DNA of 12,187 nt. Origin: an uncultured Oscillibacter sp. GTDB lineage: Bacteria; Bacillota; Clostridia; Oscillospirales; Oscillospiraceae. Location: the NCBI RefSeq assembly GCF_910587525.1, contig NZ_CAJULS010000069.1, positions 1-12,187 of the forward strand, in the 5' to 3' direction. Made by a program: the position numbers and the translations under genes. Positions 7,186 to 12,187 of the stretch are shown piece by piece. The notes under the pieces were generated by a model that did not search any database, was not told the origin of the DNA, and was given only the letters and a program-made list of their open reading frames with translations. Position 1 is the first letter of the stretch. Each line of letters opens with the position of its first letter.

Positions 7186-7596
7186 TCAGGAATGTTCCCG
7201 CCCGCTGCAAATATGGGAACCCATGTCAAACCAGGTGATCAGCTCGCCGCATGCAGGGCATCTGTGCTGTTCAATCTTCTCGCAGAGCCATTGAGAGATG
7301 CCGGCTTCTCCCATGCGCAGAGAACCGGGGATAACAGAGGCATGATTGCAGATGCCGTTGATGATTGGCCTTGTGCTGAATTCTCTCAACTTTTCACAGG
7401 GAAAATCCCGGCACTCGCAGCAGCGGTGAACACTGTGACGCACAGCGCAGTCCAGAAATCCATGATCAGTGCAATTTTGACATCCCTTGCGGACGTAGTC
7501 GGAAAGGCAGCCGTGACATTCCTCGGGAAAGGGCGGACAGGCTCCGCAAAACAGGCCGCATATTGAGGCGCAGGCCTCATCTGGAATCCGCTTCAT
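7186..7596 (-). CDS. DUF3795 cysteine-rich protein
   Basis: This encodes 136 residues with 18 cysteines, mostly in CxxC-like pairs: CGLFCGAC (13-20), CHGC (27-30), CQNC (39-42), CCEC (59-62), and CPAC (113-116). The opening ACASICGLFCGAC and the later ECRDFPCEKLREF are typical of DUF3795 proteins, small predicted zinc- or metal-binding proteins of anaerobic bacteria whose function is unknown to me. The frame is open further upstream, but ATG 7596 is preferred: GGAG lies 11 nt before it, a sigma-A type promoter sits just upstream, and the conserved domain starts here. The gene is divergent from malQ and convergent with argF, with its own terminator at 7083-7116. The family call is good; no reaction can be assigned. 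Confidence 0.85.
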   Translation of the reverse strand: MKRIPDEACASICGLFCGACPPFPEECHGCLSDYVRKGCQNCTDHGFLDCAVRHSVHRCCECRDFPCEKLREFSTRPIINGICNHASVIPGSLRMGEAGISQWLCEKIEQHRCPACGELITWFDMGSHICSGREHS

Positions 7597-7642
7597 AGTT
7601 TGCACCGCTCCAATCAGAATGAATTGGTTCGTATCAGACGAA

Positions 7643-7671
7643 AGTATAGTATAATTATGCGAATCAGTCAA
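7643..7671 (-). promoter_or_regulatory. sigma-A promoter for the DUF3795 gene
   Basis: On the - strand, TTGACT (7666-7671) is followed by a 17-base spacer and TATACT (7643-7648). It lies 47 bp upstream of the ATG at 7596, the expected position for a short leader. Confidence 0.85.
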
Positions 7672-7771
7672 ACAGCAGGGGAAATGCCTGGAGCCGGAAG
7701 ATCCGGCGGCTGATATCCCTTTTGGCCTGTTGTCAAAAATCCTGGTCAAGGGCGTTTCTCCCAAAATCGGC

Positions 7772-7800
7772 TTGACAGCCGCCGGTCTCCCTCCTAAAAT
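7772..7800 (+). promoter_or_regulatory. sigma-A promoter for malQ
   Basis: TTGACA (7772-7777), a 17-base spacer and TAAAAT (7795-7800) lie 38 bp before the malQ start. The RBS AAGAGGAGAGG (7822-7832) follows. The promoter is divergent from the DUF3795 promoter about 100 bp away. I see no clear operator or cre-like box between them. Confidence 0.85.
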
Positions 7801-7837
7801 AGAATAGCAATTTAACCAGACAAGAGGAGAGGATTTC

Positions 7838-9310
7838 ATGGAACGTTCCGCCGGTATTTTGCTGCCGATTTTTTCTCTGCCGGGCCGCTATGGCGCCGGC
7901 GTCCTGGGGGCGGAGGCCCGGGCCTTTGTGGATTTCCTCCGCGATGCCGGACAGAAGTGGTGGCAGATTCTGCCCCTGGGTCCCACCGGGGCGGGCAACT
8001 CCCCTTATACCAGCGAGTCTACCTTCGCGGGCAATCCCCTGCTGATCGACCTGGAGCATCTGGCGGCGGAGGGCCTGCTGGATCAGGCCGATTTGGAGTC
8101 CGCCCAGGTGCCGCCTTCGTCGGGGATTGACTATGGAGAGCTGTACCGGCTGCGGGAGCCGCTGCTGCGCAAGGCCTTTCAGCGGGCCAGGGGCAGGGGG
8201 GACGAGAAGACCAGGGCCTTTTCGGCGAAAAATCCCTGGCTGGCGGAGTACGTGCTGTACCGTGCCGCCAAGATACACTATGAAAACGCGGCCTGGTTTG
8301 ACTGGCCGGACGAGGGGTTGCGCCGTCACGAGCCGGAGGCGCTGGACCGCTGGCGGCAGGAGCTGGCGGAGGACGTGGCCTTCCGCACCTATGTGCAGTA
8401 CTGGTTCTTCACCCAGTGGGCGGAGCTGAAGGACTACGCCAACGAAAACGGCGTGAAGATCATCGGCGATATGCCCATCTACGTCTCTTTGGACTCCGCC
8501 GACGTGTGGTCGGAGCGGAAGGAGTTTCTGCTGGACCAGGAGGGCAGGCCCTCCAAGGTGGCGGGGGTGCCGCCGGATTACTTCTCGGAGGAGGGCCAGC
8601 TCTGGGGCAATCCCCTGTACAACTGGCCGGCTATGAAGCAGGACGGCTTTGGCTGGTGGATCCGCCGGGTGGAGGGGGCCAGCAGACTCTTCGACGCCAT
8701 CCGCATCGACCATTTCCGGGGGCTGGAGAGCTACTGGGCGGTTCCCTCGGAGTCGGATACCGCGAAAGTGGGGACCTGGGAAAAAGGTCCCGGCATGGAC
8801 CTTTTGCGGGTGCTCACCAGCTGGTTCCCGCAGACCACGTATATCGCTGAGGACCTGGGCATCCTGACTGATGCCGTTCACCAGCTGCGGGAGGAGGCGG
8901 GCCTGCCGGGAATGAAGGTGCTGCAATTTGCCTTCTCCGGCCCGGACAATGCGTATCTTCCCCATCACTACAAGCCCGGCTGCATCTGTTATACCGGTAC
9001 TCACGACAACGACACCGCCGTGGGCTGGTACACTCACGCCTCCGAGGAGGAGAGGGCTTTTGTGGAGACGTACCTGGGGGCTTCCGACGCAGAGAGCGCC
9101 CGGCGGGCCCTGCTGCGGTGCGGACAGGGCAGCGTGGCGGAGCTGTTTGTGGCCCAGATGCAGGACTACCTGGGTCTTGGCAGTGAGGCGCGCCTCAACG
9201 TCCCCGGTGTGGCGGAGGGCAACTGGTGCTGGCGGCTGCTGCCCGGGCAGGCCACGGAGGCGCTGGCAGAGGAGATCCACGCCATGACGGCGGCCTTCAG
9301 CCGGTGCTGA
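7838..9310 (+). CDS. malQ: 4-alpha-glucanotransferase (amylomaltase, GH77)
   Basis: The enzyme transfers alpha-1,4-glucan chains between maltodextrins and releases glucose; it serves maltodextrin or glycogen use in the cytoplasm. The 490-residue length is normal for the compact bacterial form. N-terminal WWQILPLGPTG (41-51) and SPYTSESTFAGNPLLIDL (55-72) are classic. DMPIYVSLDSADVW (211-224) follows, then IRIDHFRG (288-295) with the nucleophile Asp291. AEDLG (337-341) carries the acid/base Glu338, and GTHDND (387-392) carries the transition-state stabilising aspartate. The C-terminal RLNVPGVAEGNWCWR is typical. It has its own promoter, a strong RBS 5-6 nt before the ATG, and a terminator 15 bp after the stop, so it is probably monocistronic. 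No other glycogen or maltose gene is in the window. Confidence 0.97.
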   Translation: MERSAGILLPIFSLPGRYGAGVLGAEARAFVDFLRDAGQKWWQILPLGPTGAGNSPYTSESTFAGNPLLIDLEHLAAEGLLDQADLESAQVPPSSGIDYGELYRLREPLLRKAFQRARGRGDEKTRAFSAKNPWLAEYVLYRAAKIHYENAAWFDWPDEGLRRHEPEALDRWRQELAEDVAFRTYVQYWFFTQWAELKDYANENGVKIIGDMPIYVSLDSADVWSERKEFLLDQEGRPSKVAGVPPDYFSEEGQLWGNPLYNWPAMKQDGFGWWIRRVEGASRLFDAIRIDHFRGLESYWAVPSESDTAKVGTWEKGPGMDLLRVLTSWFPQTTYIAEDLGILTDAVHQLREEAGLPGMKVLQFAFSGPDNAYLPHHYKPGCICYTGTHDNDTAVGWYTHASEEERAFVETYLGASDAESARRALLRCGQGSVAELFVAQMQDYLGLGSEARLNVPGVAEGNWCWRLLPGQATEALAEEIHAMTAAFSRC

Positions 9311-9325
9311 ATTTGAAAAACAAAA

Positions 9326-9362
9326 GGCGGCGGAGCGCTCAAACGGAGCTCCGCCGTCTTTT
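9326..9362 (+). terminator. malQ terminator
   Basis: An 11-bp GC stem (GGCGGCGGAGC / GCTCCGCCGTC, one G-T pair) at 9326-9336 and 9348-9358 is followed by TTTT. It starts 15 bp after the malQ stop. An A-rich run precedes it, so weak function from the other side is possible. Confidence 0.9.
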
Positions 9363-9385
9363 CGTATGGACTTATACTAATTCTT

Positions 9386-9505
9386 AATAAAACGATGCAA
9401 TTGTTTTATTGGGCCGCAGAATGCGGCCTGGCGGCGCAGCCACCAAGAATGTTGTCAATACTTTTCTTGGAACGCCGCCATAAAAAGATTTTTAAATCTT
9501 TTTAT
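9386..9505. repeat. cluster of four consecutive inverted repeats downstream of malQ
   Basis: This is part of a ~207-bp gene-free gap. Perfect stems in order: AATAAAAC / GTTTTATT (9386-9393, 9403-9410); GGCCGCA-GAA-TGCGGCC (9412-9428), only one base later; a compound stem with outer GGCGGCG / CGCCGCC and inner CCAAGAA / TTCTTGG (about 9429-9479); and an AT-rich palindrome with 12-bp arms ATAAAAAGATTT and a TT centre (9480-9505). A fifth hairpin, in the direct repeat, begins 18 bases later. The last palindrome may act as a two-way terminator. The function of the array is unknown. Confidence 0.7.
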
Positions 9506-9567
9506 CAAGAGAGCATTTGTCAAGGGGGATTTCACCCAAAAGATGAAATCCCCCGATAAACAGAAAA
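9506..9567. repeat. direct repeat copy 1, with 11-bp-stem hairpin
   Basis: It starts CAAGAGAGCATTTGTCAA and continues into the hairpin GGGGGATTTCA / TGAAATCCCCC (9524-9534, 9544-9554; 9-base loop). The first 36 bases are identical to copy 2 at 11975; after that the two differ by one A and one C in homopolymer runs, then drift. It sits 3 bp beyond the stop of the - strand gene at 9571, so it may act as that gene's terminator, though no T-run follows on either strand. Confidence 0.85.
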
Positions 9568-9570
9568 TCA

Positions 9571-9981
9571 TTAAGTTACGTCCAGGTAATATTCTGTTAC
9601 GACATCGCCATTTATAGAGAGAATCAACCAATTATCATCCACGAAATCAACTCCCAGGTAATAGACAAGCGTAGAATCCGGCGGGAAGTATTGCTTGCTA
9701 ATTTTGAACGACGTTTGCTCGTTGCTATCTTCTTCCCCTAATAATTGAATAACATCAGATTCACTCATGCCAATAAGTTGGTATGAGTCTAACATATCGT
9801 TAACGATTTTATAGCGATCTCCCTTGCTTGCATCCCATTTAGATTTTGAAAATGTATGTTGGTACTTAATTACACACAATGCGAATACGACAATAAGCAA
9901 CAAGCAGGTGAGAACCGCAAAAATAATTTGATTGTTTCTTTTGGCACGCCGGGCAGCTTTACGATGTTCATTCTCAGTCAT
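9571..9981 (-). CDS. membrane-anchored BamE/SmpA-like small protein
   Basis: This encodes 136 residues. A basic, hydrophilic N-terminus (HRKAARRAKRNN, 6-17) is followed by one transmembrane helix at about 18-39 (IIFAVLTCLLLIVVFALCVI), so by the positive-inside rule the remaining ~95 residues face outside. That domain contains RYKIVNDMLDSYQLIGMSESDVIQLLGEED (about 56-85) in the pattern 'helix, GMs-x-x-dVi-x-LLG' of SmpA/OmlA-BamE-like folds. It then has short beta-like segments (LVYYLGVDF, NWLILSING, EYYLDV). I infer this fold from recalled patterns. The gene is AT-rich compared with its neighbours, has its own promoter (10054-10082) and the RBS AAAGGAG 6 nt before the ATG, and ends next to the direct repeat. 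It looks horizontally acquired. Its function is not known. Confidence 0.8.
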   Translation of the reverse strand: MTENEHRKAARRAKRNNQIIFAVLTCLLLIVVFALCVIKYQHTFSKSKWDASKGDRYKIVNDMLDSYQLIGMSESDVIQLLGEEDSNEQTSFKISKQYFPPDSTLVYYLGVDFVDDNWLILSINGDVVTEYYLDVT

Positions 9982-10053
9982 GGATTACTCCTTTCGTTAT
10001 GTACCTTTTGCCTTGTATGGCCGAGTCCCGATTTGCTGAATCAATACCAATAA

Positions 10054-10082
10054 AGTATACCACCAACGCAAGCGGCTTTCAA
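10054..10082 (-). promoter_or_regulatory. promoter of the BamE-like gene
   Basis: On the - strand, TTGAAA (10077-10082), a 17-base spacer and TATACT (10054-10059). It is 73 bp upstream of the ATG at 9981, and no other gene lies between. Confidence 0.75.
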
Positions 10083-10119
10083 CTCTCATTATGGGCGTTG
10101 ATAGTAATAGCAAGCAATG

Positions 10120-10396
10120 CCCCGGTATATACCCGGCGCAGCTTGTTGGGGGCTGATGGCCCCCAAGCCCCCAGTGCATCGGCGCAGCTCCGCTCGATGC
10201 ACAAGCCGCCGGTGGCGTCTGCTGACCTGTCCATACTGGGCAGGGATGGGACGCCCGGCGGGCCGCCCCTCGGAGAGCGCACGACTGCCGCAGGCAGTAC
10301 CACCGCCCGCTTGCGGGTGGTGAGTAAGTGCGCTCTTCGAGAGGGGCGACAAAGAGAACGGAGCGCCCAGGCCAAGCCCAGACGCTCCCGCTTCGG
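10120..10396. repeat. GC-rich block of nested inverted repeats (candidate transfer-origin remnant)
   Basis: This is part of a ~540-bp gap (9982-10519) without a convincing gene. In order: a near-palindrome CCCGGTATATACCCGG (about 10121-10136); GCTTG(TT)GGGGGC / GCCCCCAAGC (10141-10168); GTGCATCG / CGATGCAC with inner GCG/CGC (10174-10202); CCTGTCCA / TGGGCAGG (10226-10244); a 17-bp outer stem CGCCCCTC..AGAGCGCAC / GTGCGCTCT..GAGGGGCG (10264-10282, 10328-10348) enclosing two further hairpins, ACTGCC-GCA-GGCAGT (10284-10298) and ACCACC..GGTGGT (10299-10321); and GGAGCG / CGCTCC (10360-10388). The density resembles transfer origins of mobilisable elements or a structured RNA. No nic site could be identified, so the role is an inference. 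Confidence 0.5.
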
Positions 10397-10519
10397 TTCC
10401 CTCCTGCTGGTCGATCACCGCCCCTCTGGCCTGCAACATTCTGCCACAAATGAGCCGCCAGCCAATGTGTATTTGAGTGGTGAAATCACCCTTTACACAA
10501 TACATCCCAAGAAACAGTA

Positions 10520-10933
10520 TTACAAAACCATCAGCAGCGTCCCCGCGCCGATGAGGACGCAGCCCACCAGGGACTTGACTGTAAATTTCTCGTGGAGAAA
10601 GACGAAGGCCAGCACCAGCGTGATGACCACGCTGAGCTTGTCAACGGGCACCACCTTGGAGGCCTCGCCGATCTGGAGCGCTTTGTAATAGCACAGCCAG
10701 GAGGCTCCGGTGGCCAGGCCCGAGAGGATCAGGAACAGCCAGCTCCTCCGGCTGATGTCCGCGATGCCGCCCTGGGTGTGGGTGACAAGCACCATGCCCC
10801 AGGCCATGACCAGCACCACGGCGGTGCGGATAGCGGTGGCCAGATTGGAGGACACGCCCTCAATGCCCACCTTTGCCAGAATGGAGGTCAGGGCGGCGAA
10901 AACCGCCGACAAAAGCGCCAGAATGAACCACAT
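10520..10933 (-). CDS. EamA/DMT-family half-size transporter, 5 TM
   Basis: This encodes 137 residues and is almost entirely hydrophobic. Five predicted helices lie at about 2-22, 33-51, 64-84, 97-114 and 118-136, which matches the single-repeat EamA members that act as dimers. Family landmarks are the N-terminal FAALTSILAKVGIEGVSS, the mid-protein YYKALQIGEASKVVPVDKL (82-100), and FLHEKFTVKSLVGCVLIGAG near the end. Substrates of this family are small metabolites; nothing here shows which. The start ATG at 10933 has GGAAGGGAAG about 8 nt upstream. The GNAT gene ends 62 bp upstream on the same strand and has a good promoter, so the pair is probably one transcript. The window shows no strong terminator after the stop. 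Confidence 0.88.
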   Translation of the reverse strand: MWFILALLSAVFAALTSILAKVGIEGVSSNLATAIRTAVVLVMAWGMVLVTHTQGGIADISRRSWLFLILSGLATGASWLCYYKALQIGEASKVVPVDKLSVVITLVLAFVFLHEKFTVKSLVGCVLIGAGTLLMVL

Positions 10934-10995
10934 ATCAACGCTTCCCTTCCAAAGACGTTTTCAAATGCCGGATGCCGCAGGGGGAGAGTCCGGCG

Positions 10996-11427
10996 TCACA
11001 GGGGCTTCTCCATGGCCACATGGGGCACCGGAGCGCACTCCATAATAAAAACCTCGCTGGTGGTCTCATAGCCGCGGCGGGTGTAAAAGGGCTGAGCGGT
11101 CACCCGGGCGTCCAAATACATCTTTTTTCCGCCCTGCTCCGCAGCCATGGCCTCCAGGCGGTCCAGAAGTTCTCCGCCGATGCCGCTGCCCTGGAGGTCA
11201 AAGTCCACGCACAGATACTCCACCTTGTGGACGCCCTTGTGGCTCATGACGCCCATGCCCAGCAGCTGTCCGCCGTCAAAGGCGCCGATGATGGCGGATT
11301 CCCTTTCGCAGCTGAAATCCTCCTTGTGGATATCCAGTCCCAGGGGGATGCGCATGACCCGGTTCCGCAGCTCCAGGGTTTCCAGATACTCCGCCGAGCC
11401 GTATTCGATGGGTTCGATGTGCCGCAT
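10996..11427 (-). CDS. GNAT-family N-acetyltransferase
   Basis: This encodes 143 residues. The acetyl-CoA pyrophosphate loop is seen in YLCVDFDLQGSGIGGELLDRLE (beta strand 4, then QGSGIG, then helix), with a catalytic-region strand (GAFDGGQLLGMGVMS) before it. A C-terminal FYTRRGYETTSEVFI follows, the usual 'aFYe-k-GF' segment of GNATs. The substrate cannot be told from sequence. I chose the ATG at 11427 because AGGAGG lies 7 nt upstream and MRHIEPIEYGS is a normal GNAT start; a longer frame to 11490 runs into the promoter. It has its own sigma-A promoter and is followed after 62 bp by the EamA transporter gene, suggesting joint expression. Confidence 0.9.
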   Translation of the reverse strand: MRHIEPIEYGSAEYLETLELRNRVMRIPLGLDIHKEDFSCERESAIIGAFDGGQLLGMGVMSHKGVHKVEYLCVDFDLQGSGIGGELLDRLEAMAAEQGGKKMYLDARVTAQPFYTRRGYETTSEVFIMECAPVPHVAMEKPL

Positions 11428-11461
11428 ATGCAGGCCTCCTGTCAATAAATGGGTTGATAAG

Positions 11462-11490
11462 ATTATATCACGCCGGAGATGGCATGGCAA
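11462..11490 (-). promoter_or_regulatory. promoter of the GNAT-EamA pair
   Basis: On the - strand, TTGCCA (11485-11490), a 17-base spacer and TATAAT (11462-11467), 35 bp upstream of the ATG at 11427. The perfect -10 box makes this convincing. Confidence 0.8.
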
Positions 11491-11499
11491 GGCGATTAG

Positions 11500-11585
11500 C
11501 AGGGCAAAATTTCAGATTCCGGGCCCCGCTTGCGGGCGCTCCGGAAATTGCCCTGAGGGGATGATGCTGTGCCCCACAGGGCACA
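11500..11585. repeat. two hairpins upstream of the GNAT promoter
   Basis: A long interrupted stem runs from CAGGGCAA (11500-11507) to TTGCCCTG (11548-11555), with inner TTTC..CCGG / CCGGAAA and CCCGC-TT-GCGGG segments. A second perfect hairpin TGTGCCC-CACA-GGGCACA is at 11568-11585. Both lie in the 412-bp gap between the divergent GNAT and recombinase genes. No T-run follows them. The rest of this gap (11586-11768) contains an open frame without recognisable homology. Confidence 0.6.
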
Positions 11586-11768
11586 CCTTGGTGATGCAAG
11601 TGTTAGAAGCAAGCACAAGCGGCCCAACAAACGAACGTCACATGGGCGGCACAGTCTGCATTGTTAACTTCGACATATTTAAAAACCGCCACAGAGACAG
11701 CCGCCCAGAAAATGCGCCGCATTATCTTAAAAGAATCCAAAAAAGTTTTGGAAAGCGCCAAATAATCG

Positions 11769-11797
11769 TTGAAAACAGCCGAATTCTATGGTATAAT
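11769..11797 (+). promoter_or_regulatory. promoter of the recombinase fragment
   Basis: TTGAAA (11769-11774), a 17-base spacer and a perfect TATAAT (11792-11797). The start codon is 43 bp downstream, and the RBS AAGGAGG (11824-11830) lies 9 nt before it. Confidence 0.85.
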
Positions 11798-11818
11798 CTA
11801 TACACAAAATTCGGCTGT
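11775..11818. promoter_or_regulatory. inverted repeat spanning the -10 box (operator-like)
   Basis: ACAGCCGAATT (11775-11785) and its exact complement AATTCGGCTGT (11808-11818) flank 22 bases that include the -10 box and predicted transcription start. One arm lies in the -35/-10 spacer and the other just past the start point, a layout expected for a repressor operator. An RNA hairpin is less likely because the left arm would not be transcribed. Confidence 0.6.
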
Positions 11819-11839
11819 CACTTTAAGGAGGCTGTAGTT

Positions 11840-12016
11840 ATGTGGCAGTACGATAAAGTTACAAATACATTCGTTCCCGGCATCCTCCCCGCTGGCGGCT
11901 CCCAAATCAATGTTTGCTATACCCGGCTTTCGCAAGAGAACGAGTTGGACGTTGACAGCGGTTCCATTCTCAACCAAGAGAGCATTTGTCAAGGGGGATT
12001 TCACCCAAAAAGATGA
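11840..12016 (+). pseudogene. serine recombinase, N-terminal fragment
   Basis: Only 58 residues are encoded. After a 23-residue lead (MWQYDKVTNTFVPGILPAGG), VCYTRLSQENELDVDSGSILNQ (25-46) matches the start of the resolvase domain of large serine recombinases. There 'Y-x-R-x-S' holds the catalytic serine (Ser30 here; Arg28 also conserved) and 'SxSIxNQ' ends the first strand-helix unit. Real members run to about 500 residues. Here the frame enters direct repeat copy 2 at 11975 and stops at a TGA inside its hairpin. The promoter, operator-like repeat and strong RBS upstream are intact, so a 58-residue peptide could still be made. I read it as a recombinase gene truncated by the repeat or by insertion of the following gene unit. 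Confidence 0.7.
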
Positions 12017-12036
12017 AATCCCCCCGACAAACTGGA
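11975..12036. repeat. direct repeat copy 2, with hairpin, inside the recombinase frame
   Basis: It is identical to copy 1 over the first 36 bases (beginning CAAGAGAGCATTTGTCAA), with the same hairpin GGGGGATTTCA / TGAAATCCCCC at 11993-12003 and 12014-12024. One extra A in the loop and one extra C in the stem end distinguish it. Beyond the hairpin, GACAAACTGGAA resembles GATAAACAGAAA of copy 1. It ends about 28 bp before the stop of the next - strand gene, so both copies lie 3' of an AT-rich - strand gene. Confidence 0.85.
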
Positions 12037-12063
12037 AGTTGTCTTATACATCATATGTTAGAG

Positions 12064-12187
12064 TTACTGTTGCTTTCTAAATGTAATCACAAATGCCCCT
12101 CTAATCTGCATTGATGTCGCCATGTAATCGTATGTCACAAGTTCCCATCCATCAGCAGCCCTTTCATTGATTAACTGGTCTAATACT
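12064..12187 (-). CDS. DUF4177-like small protein, C-terminal part (5' end outside window)
   Basis: A - strand frame is open from the window end to a TAA at 12064-12066, giving the last 40 residues. The phrase LINERAADGWELVTYDYMAT is the 'L-n-x-x-g-a-e-G-W-E-L-V' pattern of DUF4177-type proteins, followed by a strand ending AFVITFRKQQ, the usual short beta C-terminus. Such proteins are small (about 60-110 residues), common in Firmicutes and in mobile elements, with no known reaction. The AT-rich composition resembles the BamE-like gene at 9571. Both genes are followed by the same hairpin repeat, which suggests they arrived as similar units. Confidence 0.7.
   Translation of the reverse strand, partial: VLDQLINERAADGWELVTYDYMATSMQIRGAFVITFRKQQ

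Noticed and set aside
7597..7839. Upstream extension of the DUF3795 protein by 81 residues
   Set aside because: It would be translated from sequence that includes and lies upstream of its own promoter and overlaps the malQ promoter; the domain begins at 7596.
7733..9280. 515-codon open frame on the - strand opposite malQ
   Set aside because: Shadow of malQ codon bias; no RBS, no recognisable domain, and it covers the malQ promoter.
9506..9554. Hairpin repeat as a simple rho-independent terminator
   Set aside because: The stem is good, but no T-run follows on either strand and 18 bases outside the stem are conserved between copies, so termination alone does not explain it.
10264..10348. Cloverleaf-like fold considered as a tRNA
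   Set aside because: Outer stem is 17 bp with an internal loop and encloses only two hairpins; no anticodon arm, T-loop or CCA-type end can be placed.
11775..11818. Invertible promoter (phase switch)
   Set aside because: Only 22 bp lie between the arms and the -35 box is outside them; typical switches enclose a whole promoter in a longer segment.

Overview
The window (12,187 bp) looks like chromosome from a GC-rich, low-oxygen Firmicute, most likely an Oscillospiraceae-type gut clostridium (Oscillibacter/Flavonifractor relatives). This placement is an inference. It rests on high-GC third positions, strong AGGAGG-type ribosome binding sites, sigma-A style promoters with 17-bp spacers, and a GC-rich hairpin repeat of a kind I recall from such genomes. 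No rRNA, tRNA or CRISPR array was seen.

Region 1 (1-7180) is an arginine biosynthesis cluster, all on the + strand: argH (3' part), a 466-bp gap with an eroded-looking ORF, argC (the short, uncommon form), a MITE-like hairpin repeat, argJ, an unrecognised small membrane protein gene, argB, argD, a hexanucleotide repeat tract, and argF. ArgJ makes N-acetylglutamate by recycling the acetyl group from N-acetylornithine. ArgB, ArgC and ArgD convert it to N-acetylornithine, ArgF makes citrulline, and ArgH makes arginine at the end. argG and carAB are not in the window. ArgB carries the N-terminal helix and C-terminal signature of arginine-inhibited kinases, which fits the cyclic (ArgJ) pathway. 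The cluster ends at two convergent terminators.

Region 2 (7084-9362) holds a cysteine-rich DUF3795 gene on the - strand and malQ (amylomaltase) on the + strand. They are driven by two clear divergent promoters, and malQ ends in a strong terminator.

Region 3 (9363-12187) is accessory DNA with a patchwork of base composition. In order it holds: five consecutive hairpins; an AT-rich gene (- strand) for a membrane-anchored BamE/SmpA-like protein with its own promoter; a ~280-bp GC-rich block of nested inverted repeats with a three-way-junction fold, possibly a leftover transfer origin; a GNAT acetyltransferase plus 5-TM EamA transporter pair (- strand); a palindrome-rich gap; the N-terminal fragment of a serine recombinase with intact promoter, operator-like inverted repeat and RBS; and the 3' end of a DUF4177-like gene (- strand). 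A ~60-bp direct repeat (36 bp identical, containing an 11-bp-stem hairpin) lies just 3' of both AT-rich - strand genes, and its second copy is where the recombinase frame is cut. This repeated unit and the hairpin block are the most promising unexplained structures.
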